Origin: Desulfobacterales bacterium
GTDB taxonomy: Bacteria > Desulfobacterota > Desulfobacteria > Desulfobacterales > 4be13
Assembly: GCA_029940115.1 (NCBI GenBank)
Contig: JAOZRQ010000193.1
Location: forward strand, 2,786-11,243
Length of the DNA: 8,458 bases
Direction: 5' to 3'
Of this stretch, positions 1 through 6,344 are shown piece after piece; within the stretch, counting starts at the first letter, position 1, and each line of letters begins with the position of its first letter. A program made the position numbers and the translations under genes. Below the pieces are notes generated by a model, which was given only the letters and a program-made list of their open reading frames with translations, was not told the origin of the DNA and did no database searches.

Positions 1-200
1 ATTGGCAAGGCCGAAGCCCCATGCCGCCGGATTTGCCAATCCGCCGGGAGCTTTGGGTGAGGGATTTGGCTCGGCGGGAGCTTGGGAGATGCTCGCCTCA
101 CGATTGGCACGTCCGAAGCAATCCGGCGGGAGTTTGGGGGTAAGGGATTTGGCTCGGCGGGAGCTTGGGGGTGAGGGACTTGGCTCGGCGGGAGCTTGAG
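1..200. repeat. Degenerate 31-bp tandem repeat
   Basis: Units of about 31 bp begin with cggcgggagcttggg and end with gggatttggct. Copies start near 42 (30 bp), 72 (partial), 124, 155 and 186 (partial), and 124-154 and 155-185 are adjacent. A second shorter pair, ttggcaaggccgaagc at 2-17 and ttggcacgtccgaagc at 104-119, lies in the same block. The plus-strand open frame through the block gives only Gly/Ala-rich repeats and is not a credible protein. The block lies just downstream of the ACT gene on the minus strand. Function unknown; the array may continue left of the window. Confidence 0.8.
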
Positions 201-247
201 TTGAGCCCGTTTTGCTCAGTTCGATCCTCTGTTGCTCGACACCGAGC

Positions 248-730
248 TTACTCGGCAAATATTTTCGACGCCAGTTCAATATCTTCGGGAGAGAACACAA
301 ACAGGCACTTCTCGTCCGAGGATGAGACCGAGCCGTAAACATAGTTGATGTTGACCCCCTCCTCCCCGAACCTCGTTGTCGCCTCAGCGAGTGCGCCGGG
401 TCTGTTCTCAAGGTCAATGGCGATGACCGGCATGATGTCGAATAGGTAATCATGTTTCGACAGCAGGTCTATGGCCTTGTCTGTCTGACTGACGAGGAGG
501 CGGATCAGGGCGAATTCAGCCGAGTCCTTCCGCATGGAATTGTAGCTTGCCACCGAGGCGATCCGCTTCAGCGACTTTCCCCTGGCCTTGAAAAGTTCCT
601 GCACATAGCCCGATGCATCTTGGATCATCAGCGCGTCAATGTTGATCCCCTCTGTCCCGAACAAAGAGGATAATTTGCCCAGCTCACCGGGGGCATTCTT
701 CAAAAAAAGAGAGATTTCCGTTCTTACCAT
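248..730 (-). CDS. Tandem ACT-domain amino-acid-binding regulatory protein
   Basis: A 160-residue stand-alone protein with two ACT modules, small ligand-binding folds that usually sense amino acids. The first begins at residues 3-32 (PGELGKLSSLFGTEGINI at 14-31) and the second at residues 101-130 (RPGALAEATTRFGEEGVNI at 110-128). Both carry the loop glycine and the Gly-(Ile/Val)-Asn-Ile turn typical of ACT ligand sites. Two-ACT proteins of this kind are usually about 140 residues. The extra length lies between the second and third strands of the first module, roughly residues 41-70, which are basic and rich in Lys, Arg and Ser. The start is supported by AGGAG at 739-743, eight bases upstream. 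No enzyme gene is adjacent, so the ligand and regulated partner cannot be named. It could be a regulator of amino-acid or aromatic-acid metabolism, but that is inference. It is cytoplasmic, with no signal or membrane segment. Confidence 0.88.
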   Translation of the reverse strand: MVRTEISLFLKNAPGELGKLSSLFGTEGINIDALMIQDASGYVQELFKARGKSLKRIASVASYNSMRKDSAEFALIRLLVSQTDKAIDLLSKHDYLFDIMPVIAIDLENRPGALAEATTRFGEEGVNINYVYGSVSSSDEKCLFVFSPEDIELASKIFAE

Positions 731-880
731 AATGCTTGCTCCTGATGTTTGTGTCGGCGATGGCCTGCTTGCATGAGATGATCAGTAGATCTGAAACCCG
801 GTTTCTGACACGGTGCCGCGTTCCCCGATACTTGTCCCCGACGTTTTTTGTCGGGGAAAAGATGTCGGGGGCAAGCATGG

Positions 881-1012
881 AAACCTGATCGTCCAGTCCT
901 GAAACTGGGTTTCTTTCTCATCAAACTTTCATATCTGCTTCAGTAGATATGAAAGGACAAGGAAACCCAGTTTCTGAAACCTGATCGTCCAGTCCCCTGA
1001 AGCCGGGTTTTT
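881..1012. repeat. Nested hairpin flanked by 19-bp direct repeats
   Basis: The sequence aaacctgatcgtccagtcc occurs identically at 881-899 and 977-995. Between the copies lie perfect 13-bp inverted arms, gaaactgggtttc (901-913) and gaaacccagtttc (962-974). Inside them is a second perfect 11-bp stem, ctttcatatct (926-936) with agatatgaaag (945-955), around an 8-nt loop. The sequence after each direct repeat is also alike (tgaaactgggtttctt versus ctgaagccgggtttttt), so the direct repeat may be part of a longer unit of about 35 bp rather than a target-site duplication. This looks like a miniature non-coding repeat element. Whether it moves is unknown. Confidence 0.75.
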
Positions 1013-1184
1013 TATCTGTTGCTGATAAGTGCCATCACCGCAAATTTGAATCAGCTGTTCCAAGAATCTTTCTGAACATACACAAAATTAAACGTCACGT
1101 CAAGCTGTAAAAAGCACTGTCAAAAGAAACTTTCAAACTTTCAAGTCTGCTGAGAATATGATATGAATTTGCGCATGGAATCTG

Positions 1185-1276
1185 TGTACAGGACAAAAAG
1201 TCGGGAACGGGCAAGAAACTCGGCTTTTTCCCAAAAGCCGGATTTCTTTCCTCAGTCACCTTTTTTGTCTTGTACA
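1185..1276. repeat. MITE-like nested inverted repeat
   Basis: The outer arms tgtacaggacaaaaa (1185-1199) and tttttgtcttgtaca (1262-1276) match over 15 bp with one mismatch. The inner arms aagaaactcggctttt (1213-1228) and aaaagccggatttctt (1233-1248) match over 16 bp with two mismatches around a 4-nt loop. The inner stem shares the gaaac/ggtttct core seen at 793-805 and 901-974. No open frame crosses it convincingly. It resembles a small palindromic non-autonomous element or a structured RNA. Confidence 0.65.
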
Positions 1277-1303
1277 TGGAATGAAAAATGAGAATCCTAA
1301 TCA

Positions 1304-1546
1304 GGATCGCCCAGTTGCAGGGTGATTCTGTCCCACCAATTTCAGGAAACTCGGAATTGGTGGACAGAATTCACCACAACTTTTTGTTTTTTGGGCAATC
1401 CTGTGTCATAGCTGGCTTCAGCCTGCTTGCGCTTTCAGCCTCGGAATTGATTCCGAGGCGATATGAGCCAGCTTCAGCAAACCGAGGGATTGATTCCGAG
1501 GCGACATGAGCTGGCTTCAGCAAGCCGAGGGATATTAACACAGGAT
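1304..1546. repeat. Composite element: inverted repeat plus two 43-bp-spaced direct repeats
   Basis: Arms at 1321-1341 and 1355-1375 form an imperfect 21-bp inverted repeat (core tccaccaatt / aattggtgga) around a 13-nt loop. Complementarity resumes further out, aggatcgccc at 1304-1313 against gggcaatcct near 1393-1402. Next comes a hairpin, gcctcggaa (1438-1446) with ttccgaggc (1451-1459) around ttga. A 42-nt unit follows, present twice at 1449-1490 and 1492-1533 with four differences. The block is closed by a 9-bp inverted pair, atcctgtgt (1398-1406) with acacaggat (1538-1546). The structure is clear; its function is not. Confidence 0.7.
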
Positions 1547-1585
1547 CAGGAGATTATGTAAATGTCTCCTGTGGGAGCATGGTGT

Positions 1586-3667
1586 TCAGATGATCGCTGC
1601 CACCAACTTGTAGCAATACCCGTTGTAAGGCTCGCCGATGCTCACCGTCAAATAGACATCAGCCCTGTTCAGGGGATGTTCTCCGGCACTCTCTTTGAGA
1701 TATCTCCTCTCAATGGCCGGATCCGTGACCACCAAGCAGTAGCTGATCCCGTTAAAATCGAATTTCGCACGGATTTTTTTGCTGTACCCCTCCTCTTGGA
1801 TGAGGAGGGAGACATTCCCCGGTTTGACCAACACCAATGAGGAGGAGAGGCTCTCATTGGCGATCTCCTCCGGGATTCGGTCGTTGAACCCGTGTTGGCT
1901 GTGGTGTCCGTTGATCCAGAGAGTGCCGACATCGTCACACCATTCTGACAGGTCTGAGGGGGATATCTCCCCGGTCCGGATCCAAGGGAGGTTTTTCTCT
2001 ATGGCATGGTTCTCCGATTGATACGGATGCGGCACTGGCTTTGTCAGTGAACATGTGAGAATGTCGAGCAACTTCGGGAGCTTCCCATCATCAAGGAGGA
2101 TGTCGTTGATCAGGAGTACGCCAAATTCCCGGTCGCTCACCGGTCTGAGCCACTGGCCCATCCGGCCATCCTGCCATTCCTTTCCGGCAATGCAGTATCC
2201 CGAATGTTTTCTGGATGCTGCCAGACAGATGATCTGTTTCTGGATATTATGGGCCGGTTCCAATCCCCATTTTTTCAGGCGGGAACGGATGGCTCCCGGA
2301 TTTCTCTGGAGCATCTCCGCCAGTTCGTCAACGCTTTTCCCTTTCAAATATTCCCGTTTCAATGACCGGTCATCCGCTTCCTCCCATTTTGCATAAGCTT
2401 TTGGAAAGACTTTGCGGATATCCTCAATATCATACGACTTCCCTTTATCGAAGGGAAGTCCTCTTTCCGCATTTTCCGAGATCAGCATTCCGGCCCGGAC
2501 ACATCGCAGGATGCCGTAGTGATACTTTTCCTGAAATCGTTCAAAGATCGGTCTCAATGTTCCCTTTTCTTCAGGGGGCTGAAACCGGAACGCGTCTTCG
2601 ATTTCAAGAATATCTTCTTTTTTCAAGGAGACGATCTCCTCCACCGAGATCTCATTCTCCTCAATCGCCTTTTCAAAATGGGTGTAAACGGTGGTCACCT
2701 TCAATTCCCGATATGCCGCGATCTCCTCAGAGGTCATCCCCTTTCTGAAGAAGGTCAAGGTGTCAGATACTGAATCGGAGACATCGGCGACGAGATTCGG
2801 TGTCTGCTCCGGCTCTTCCCGGGTGTCTGAGAGTTCCGCCGGAATCCCCTGTTCCTGAATATGCGCCTCAATCACCTTTAGAAACCGATTTCCGTAGAGG
2901 TTCAGCTTTTTCTGGCCGACTCCGTAAAGCCTTCTCATCTCTGCCATGGACCGAGGCAGGGAAGCGACCATCTCCTTTAGCGTTTGATCATGGAAGATCA
3001 CATACGGCGGCACACTCTTTTCCCGGGCAATCTCTAGGCGCACCCCCCGGAGTCTCTCCCAAAGCCCCATGGAGACCGGATCGCCGTATTCGTCTCTCCG
3101 CTCATTGCCGGATCGGAATCTCAGTCCCTTCTTCACAGGGGCCGGGTCCTTGCGAAACCGGATCTTCTGATCGCCTTTCAGAACTGGCCGGCTTTGGGGT
3201 GACAGACGAAATCCCCCTCCTTCCAGATCCACGAGGAGGAAACCCGCGGCGACGAGTTGGCGGAACACCGATTCCCACTCTTTTTTGGAATGCTCCGCGC
3301 CGATGCCGAAGGTCGAGACTTGATCATGTCCGAACCGGCAGATTCGTTCCGTTGGCTTCCCCAACAGCACATCACTCAGGTAGCTGGCCCCGAAACGCTG
3401 GCCCGTGCGCCAGACGCAGGAGAGGGCTTTCTGCGCGGCAAGGGCTCCGTCCCAAGTCTCGACCTTTCCCTGGCAGGTGTCACAGTTTCCGCAGGGGATT
3501 GCCAAGGTTTCTCCAAAGTAGCCGAGGAGCACCTGACGTCGGCACCTCGTGGTTTCACAATATCCCAACATCGCGTCTGTCTTTCGTTGCTGGATTCGTT
3601 TGAACGCGACGTTCCCTTGGGAATCTTCCAGCATCATCCGCAACCGGCCAAGCTGTAAGTCATCCAT
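1586..3667 (-). pseudogene. recQ: C-terminal part of a broken RecQ helicase (zinc, winged-helix, HRDC, HTH and dual-OB-like regions)
   Basis: This frame continues the protein begun at 4623 after a frameshift near 3646. In the residue numbering of the open frame (first Met at 3667), residues 42-65 hold the RecQ zinc cluster CRRQVLL...CGNCDTC (Cys42, 59, 62, 65). The RQC winged helix follows at about 75-165, with a short HRDC-like segment at about 197-275. A helix-turn-helix of the type found after RecQ HRDC is at about 298-392, and a second, small HTH containing SVDELAEMLQRNPGAIRSRL is at 445-464. Residues about 474-693 form a separate module opening with IICLAASRKHSGYCIAG (479-495), which resembles the dual-OB-containing domain. 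E. coli RecQ is about 610 residues and ends at HRDC, so this is a long fusion. The Met at 3667 lies inside the old gene and has no good ribosome binding site, so separate translation is doubtful. The frame is otherwise open, implying recent damage. Confidence 0.85.
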
Positions 3668-4623
3668 GCGTCTGCGGGTTGCCCGTCACGCCCGGCCCGA
3701 CCTGTCTCCTGATAATACATCTCCATGTTCTTCGGCATGTCGAGATGCGCCACAAAGCGCACATCCGGTTTGTCAATCCCCATGCCGAACGCGATGGTGG
3801 CCACCACGATCACCCCCTCCTCTTGGAGAAAGCGGCGTTGATGACGCCGGCGGGATGCCGAATCCATGCCGGCATGATAGGGAATCGCGGGGTATCCGTT
3901 TTCGGCGAGCCACGCCGCGGTCGCGTCCACCTTTTTCCGGGTCCGGCAATAGACGATCCCCGAATCCCGGTGATGTTCGGATTGGAGAAAGTGGATGAAC
4001 TGCTGTTTGCCGTTCTGTCTGAGCTGGACCCGGTAACAGATGTTGGGCTGGTCAAAGCTTGAGATGAACTGGCCCGGAGTTCTCAGGGCCAGTCTGCCGA
4101 CGATCTCCTTGCGCACGATATCGTCTGCTGTGGCGGTGATCTGCAAATATTCGGGCCGAAAGTCATGCCCCCACTGGGACACACAATGCGCCTCGTCAAT
4201 GGCAAACATGGCCACCCGGATCTGATTCAGCAGGCACTGGAAACCGGTGGTCATCAGACGCTCCGGCGCGACATACAGGAGGTCGGTCTCCTCCGCGATC
4301 ACTCGCTGGATCACGGCGTGGGCACTTTCAGGCGACAGGCTCGAATTGAGGAAGTCGGCCCGAATTCCCATTTGGCGCAACGCATCCACCTGATCCTGCA
4401 TCAGTGCAATCAGCGGAGAGATGACAATCCCCACCCCGGGACGGAGCATGGCCGGAATCTGGTAGCATAAGGATTTCCCACTACCGGTGGGCATCAGCGC
4501 AAATGCATCCCTGCCGGAGAGCAGATGATGAATGATCGCCTCCTGGTGTTCACGGAAGGTGGTGTAGCCGAAATAATCTTGCAGAATCGACCTGGGAGAA
4601 TGTTGTTTTAACGAGCGTCTCAT
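3634..4623 (-). pseudogene. recQ: N-terminal helicase core of the broken RecQ DNA helicase
   Basis: RecQ unwinds DNA 3' to 5' in recombination and repair. This frame (329 residues) carries motif 0 with Gln26 (FREHQEAI), Walker A MPTGSGKS (44-51), motif Ia ISPLIALMQDQ, DEAH at 143-146, the aromatic-rich loop SQWGHDFRPEY (149-159), TATAD (163-167), IVYC (223-226), VATIAFGMGIDKPDVRFVAH, and motif VI QETGRAGRDG (305-314). Two lesions are visible. The usual roughly 15 residues between FRPEYL and TATAD, the (L)xxLRxxFPxVPxxAL segment, are missing in frame near 4140. After YSLA the frame runs into a premature stop at 3634, while the family sequence resumes in another frame (RLRMMLEDSQ). A loss of about 10 nt would explain this. 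The start at 4623 has only a weak AAGGG about 12 bases upstream. A truncated core could still bind ATP, but it lacks the zinc and RQC regions. Confidence 0.88.
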
Positions 4624-4642
4624 TTTTGCTTAGAACCCTTTC

Positions 4643-4677
4643 CCCCTGCCCTTGCCCGGCGCGGGCAAGGGCAGGGG
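4643..4677. repeat. GC-rich perfect hairpin in front of recQ
   Basis: Arms cccctgcccttgcccg (4643-4658) and cgggcaagggcagggg (4662-4677) are perfectly complementary over 16 bp around a gcg loop. On the minus strand it lies between the 59-residue gene and recQ, 20 bases before the recQ start. No T-run follows on either strand, so a simple intrinsic terminator is not supported. It could stall or fold the recQ leader. Its flank aggggcacgggcaagg recurs, slightly changed, at about 5054-5069. Confidence 0.75.
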
Positions 4678-4699
4678 CACGGGCAAGGACTGATTCCTT

Positions 4700-4879
4700 T
4701 CATTTTCCCTGTTTCACAACAAATCGGGTCAGAAATTCCGCGTCCAATGGGGAAAGATCGAATTTCATGCAGGCTTCGCCAAGCAACGCTTTTATTTCTC
4801 TCTCCGGATTGAACTTTCGCTCCTCGGAGACCCATTTGACCGCCTTTCTCAAATCTTCGCCTTGTGGCTGAATGCTCAT
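4700..4879 (-). CDS. Small protein of 59 residues, unknown function
   Basis: This short gene reads MSIQPQGEDLRKAVKWVSEE at its start and ends FVVKQGK before a TGA at 4700-4702. AAGGAA at 4886-4891 lies six bases before the ATG, a good ribosome binding site. The composition is that of a real soluble protein: two amphipathic helices (residues 7-20 and about 25-41) followed by FDLSPLDAEFLTRF (40-53). The pattern EDLRKAVKW...EACxxFxLSPxDxEFL resembles small hypothetical proteins I associate with Desulfobacterota, but I can name no family. There is no signal peptide, membrane segment or metal motif. Its stop is 76 bases upstream of recQ on the same strand, so they may share a transcript. A 22-bp hairpin (4904-4958) lies 24 bases upstream of its start. 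Confidence 0.75.
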   Translation of the reverse strand: MSIQPQGEDLRKAVKWVSEERKFNPEREIKALLGEACMKFDLSPLDAEFLTRFVVKQGK

Positions 4880-4903
4880 GTCATGTTCCTTTATATGAAA
4901 TTA

Positions 4904-4958
4904 GTTTGTAGTTCCGCCTTTAGGCTGTGTGGCACCGCCTAAAGGCGGAACTACAAAC
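4904..4958. repeat. Perfect 22-bp inverted repeat
   Basis: Arms at 4904-4925 (gtttgtagttccgcctttag plus gc) and 4937-4958 are exact reverse complements around an 11-nt loop, tgtgtggcacc. It stands upstream of the 59-residue gene and would fold in its leader if transcription starts further upstream. There is no T-run. It is typical of short interspersed palindromic elements. Confidence 0.85.
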
Positions 4959-5002
4959 CTGAGTACAAAGCGCCTCATTTGTAGGGTGGGGTAGAACCCA
5001 TT

Positions 5003-5091
5003 AGTGTAAACTTAAGGGCCAACGCCCCTTCCCCTGCCCGGTGTCGGGCCGGGAGGGGCACGGGCACGGTAGGAATCCTTAAGTTTACACT
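5003..5091. repeat. Inverted repeat with GC-rich core
   Basis: Perfect 15-bp arms agtgtaaacttaagg (5003-5017) and ccttaagtttacact (5077-5091) enclose a GC-rich centre (cttcccctgcccgg ... gggaggggcacgggcacgg). That centre is related to the hairpin at 4643-4690. AT-rich arms around a GC-rich core give a MITE-like layout. No protein is encoded. Confidence 0.75.
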
Positions 5092-5101
5092 TATGAGTTA
5101 T

Positions 5102-5197
5102 AGCTTTCAACAAAAAGATTGTCCGGAGTGCGAAAATTGAGCGAAGCGGTTTTTCGCATGACACACCACCGAGCTGACAAATCTTTTGTTGAAAGCT
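5102..5197. repeat. Nested hairpin downstream of the VWA gene
   Basis: Outer 22-nt arms, 5102-5123 (agctttcaacaaaa...) and 5176-5197 (...ttttgttgaaagct), pair with a one-base slip in the A/T run. Inside is an 8-bp stem, tgcgaaaa (5129-5136) with ttttcgca (5151-5158). It ends 28 bases past the lipoprotein stop codon and might stabilise or end that transcript. It lacks a following T-run on the minus strand. Confidence 0.7.
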
Positions 5198-5225
5198 CTG
5201 GAACCCCACTACAAACTTTCTCGTT

Positions 5226-6302
5226 TCATATCTCATCCGGCGTATTTTCGGATACCTCGCACCCGCCCTTGAATCCTTCCGCGCAGAAGCAGGTGGTCAG
5301 GGAACCGTTCAAGCCGTTGTAATTCACTGATATCTTCAGATCATGGCTCCCTTTCCGCTTGGGGGAGCAGTATTCAAGAAGATAATAGCTCCTGACATCT
5401 TTCCGGATATTGCCGGCAATCTTCTCGAATTGCTCGACAAGATCGTCAATGTCATCCGCAAACACAAAATCATCCCTGCCAAATGCCTTTAATATGGATT
5501 CATTGATCTCGTCTCCCAGACCGATGGAATAGATGGATATGGCTTCGGCGGCGTTCCCAACCGCTTTTAACGCGTCTTCCTCTGATCTCCAACCCGCCTG
5601 ATCATCTCCGTCCGTGAAGATGACCACAGAGGCGACCGAGACAATGCTCTTCTCTTTGCCTGTCAGACTCTTGACGTTGTCTATCCCCTGAATGACTGCG
5701 CCATAAAGGTTGGTTGAGCTGTCGTTGCTGATATCCTTGTCTATGGTTTCAATCCCGGAAATCAGTTCGTCAATATCCGTGACAAACGGAACCAGCGGAT
5801 GGATATCTGCCGCGCCGTCAAACCACCAGATGCCGATTTCTATTTCTCCGAACTCATCGCTGCCAAAAGGGGGCATGACGGCTTTCACAAATTCTCTGGC
5901 CCCACCTCTCAGTGTGGACAGTTTTTCGCTTTCCAGCACACTGCCGCTGAGGTCAAGAAGCAAGAGGGTATAGGATTTGAATTTCCCAGGTTTGGGAAGA
6001 AGGGCCTTCTTGCTCTCATCTTCCGAGATCAGAAATCCATCTTCAAGAATCCCGACATTCGTCACCTCAAGTTCTGTGATAGGGACCTCGGTCTCTGTCT
6101 CCACCTTGAAAATGACAGAGACATTCGCAGGGAGCTTCTCCTCCTGATTCGCCAGAGAGAGGGTCAGGCCGCTCTCCTCAATGGTCGGCTCCTGGTCACA
6201 ATCGCATCCGGAAGACGAGTCATCATCTCCGCCGCTACTGCCACCGCAACCGGCAAGGCATAGGCACCATCCGATCAGCATGATCATTTTAAATAATCTC
6301 AT
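5226..6302 (-). CDS. von Willebrand factor A domain lipoprotein
   Basis: A 358-residue exported protein. A short charged start (MRLFK) and hydrophobic stretch end in the lipobox LAGC (residues 16-19), so Cys19 should be lipidated and the mature protein anchored to a membrane facing the periplasm. A Gly/Ser/Asp-rich linker (20-32) follows. The VWA domain spans about 110-295 and has a complete metal-ion-dependent adhesion site: DLSGS (117-121), Thr197 in SSTNLYGA, and TDGDD (230-234). The tail SYYLLEYCSP...HDLKISV (305-326) matches the segment that often closes bacterial VWA proteins. Extra cysteines at 33, 35, 312, 338, 340 and 348 could form disulfides outside the cytoplasm. VWA lipoproteins bind partners through a divalent metal; the partner here is unknown. 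AGGTAGG lies just upstream of the ATG. The gene stands alone between two repeat clusters. Confidence 0.9.
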   Translation of the reverse strand: MRLFKMIMLIGWCLCLAGCGGSSGGDDDSSSGCDCDQEPTIEESGLTLSLANQEEKLPANVSVIFKVETETEVPITELEVTNVGILEDGFLISEDESKKALLPKPGKFKSYTLLLLDLSGSVLESEKLSTLRGGAREFVKAVMPPFGSDEFGEIEIGIWWFDGAADIHPLVPFVTDIDELISGIETIDKDISNDSSTNLYGAVIQGIDNVKSLTGKEKSIVSVASVVIFTDGDDQAGWRSEEDALKAVGNAAEAISIYSIGLGDEINESILKAFGRDDFVFADDIDDLVEQFEKIAGNIRKDVRSYYLLEYCSPKRKGSHDLKISVNYNGLNGSLTTCFCAEGFKGGCEVSENTPDEI

Positions 6303-6344
6303 TTTTCCTACCTTTCTGTTAAAGTGTTAAACTTCCAAAGGATG

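Larger units (their letters stand above)
731..1585. other. Gene-free repeat-rich interval, 855 bp
   Basis: No coding region here is believable: the open frames are short, overlap palindromes and resemble no protein. The interval holds a small hairpin at 835-857 (tccccgac / gtcgggga), a palindrome gaaacccggtttc at 793-805, a nested hairpin at 901-974, another at 1185-1276, and a composite repeat at 1304-1546. These are described separately. The interval contains the 5' flank of the ACT gene and the 3' flank of the broken recQ, so a promoter for the ACT gene should lie within it. No promoter could be picked out with confidence. Confidence 0.7.
4880..5225. other. Gene-free interval with three consecutive palindromic elements
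   Basis: No coding region is supported. From left to right it holds the 22-bp inverted repeat at 4904-4958, a fragment tgtagggtggggtagaaccca at about 4980-5000 related to the arms at 6345-6408, the inverted repeat at 5003-5091, and the nested hairpin at 5102-5197. The three hairpins are nearly contiguous, which suggests that elements have piled up in one permissive site downstream of the VWA lipoprotein gene. Confidence 0.7.

Noticed and set aside
2..199. Small plus-strand protein across the tandem repeat
   Set aside because: Low-complexity translation of the 31-bp repeat with no convincing ribosome binding site.
1..200. CRISPR array
   Set aside because: Units are degenerate and adjacent, with no unique spacers of constant length and no cas genes nearby.
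684..1277. Short minus-strand open frames upstream of the ACT gene
   Set aside because: They consist of translated palindromes and lack coherent protein features or ribosome binding sites.
2800..3603. Plus-strand open frame of 267 codons inside recQ
   Set aside because: It is opposite the RQC/HRDC coding sequence, and its Pro/Arg/Ser-rich translation is typical of a shadow frame.
3634..3667. Programmed ribosomal frameshift joining the two recQ parts
   Set aside because: No slippery heptamer or A-rich run is visible, and residues are missing at the junction, which fits a deletion.
4620..4871. Open frames on both strands across the GC-rich hairpin
   Set aside because: They include Cys-Pro or Ala-Arg runs from the hairpin, and the minus-strand frame at 4700-4879 explains most of the region better.
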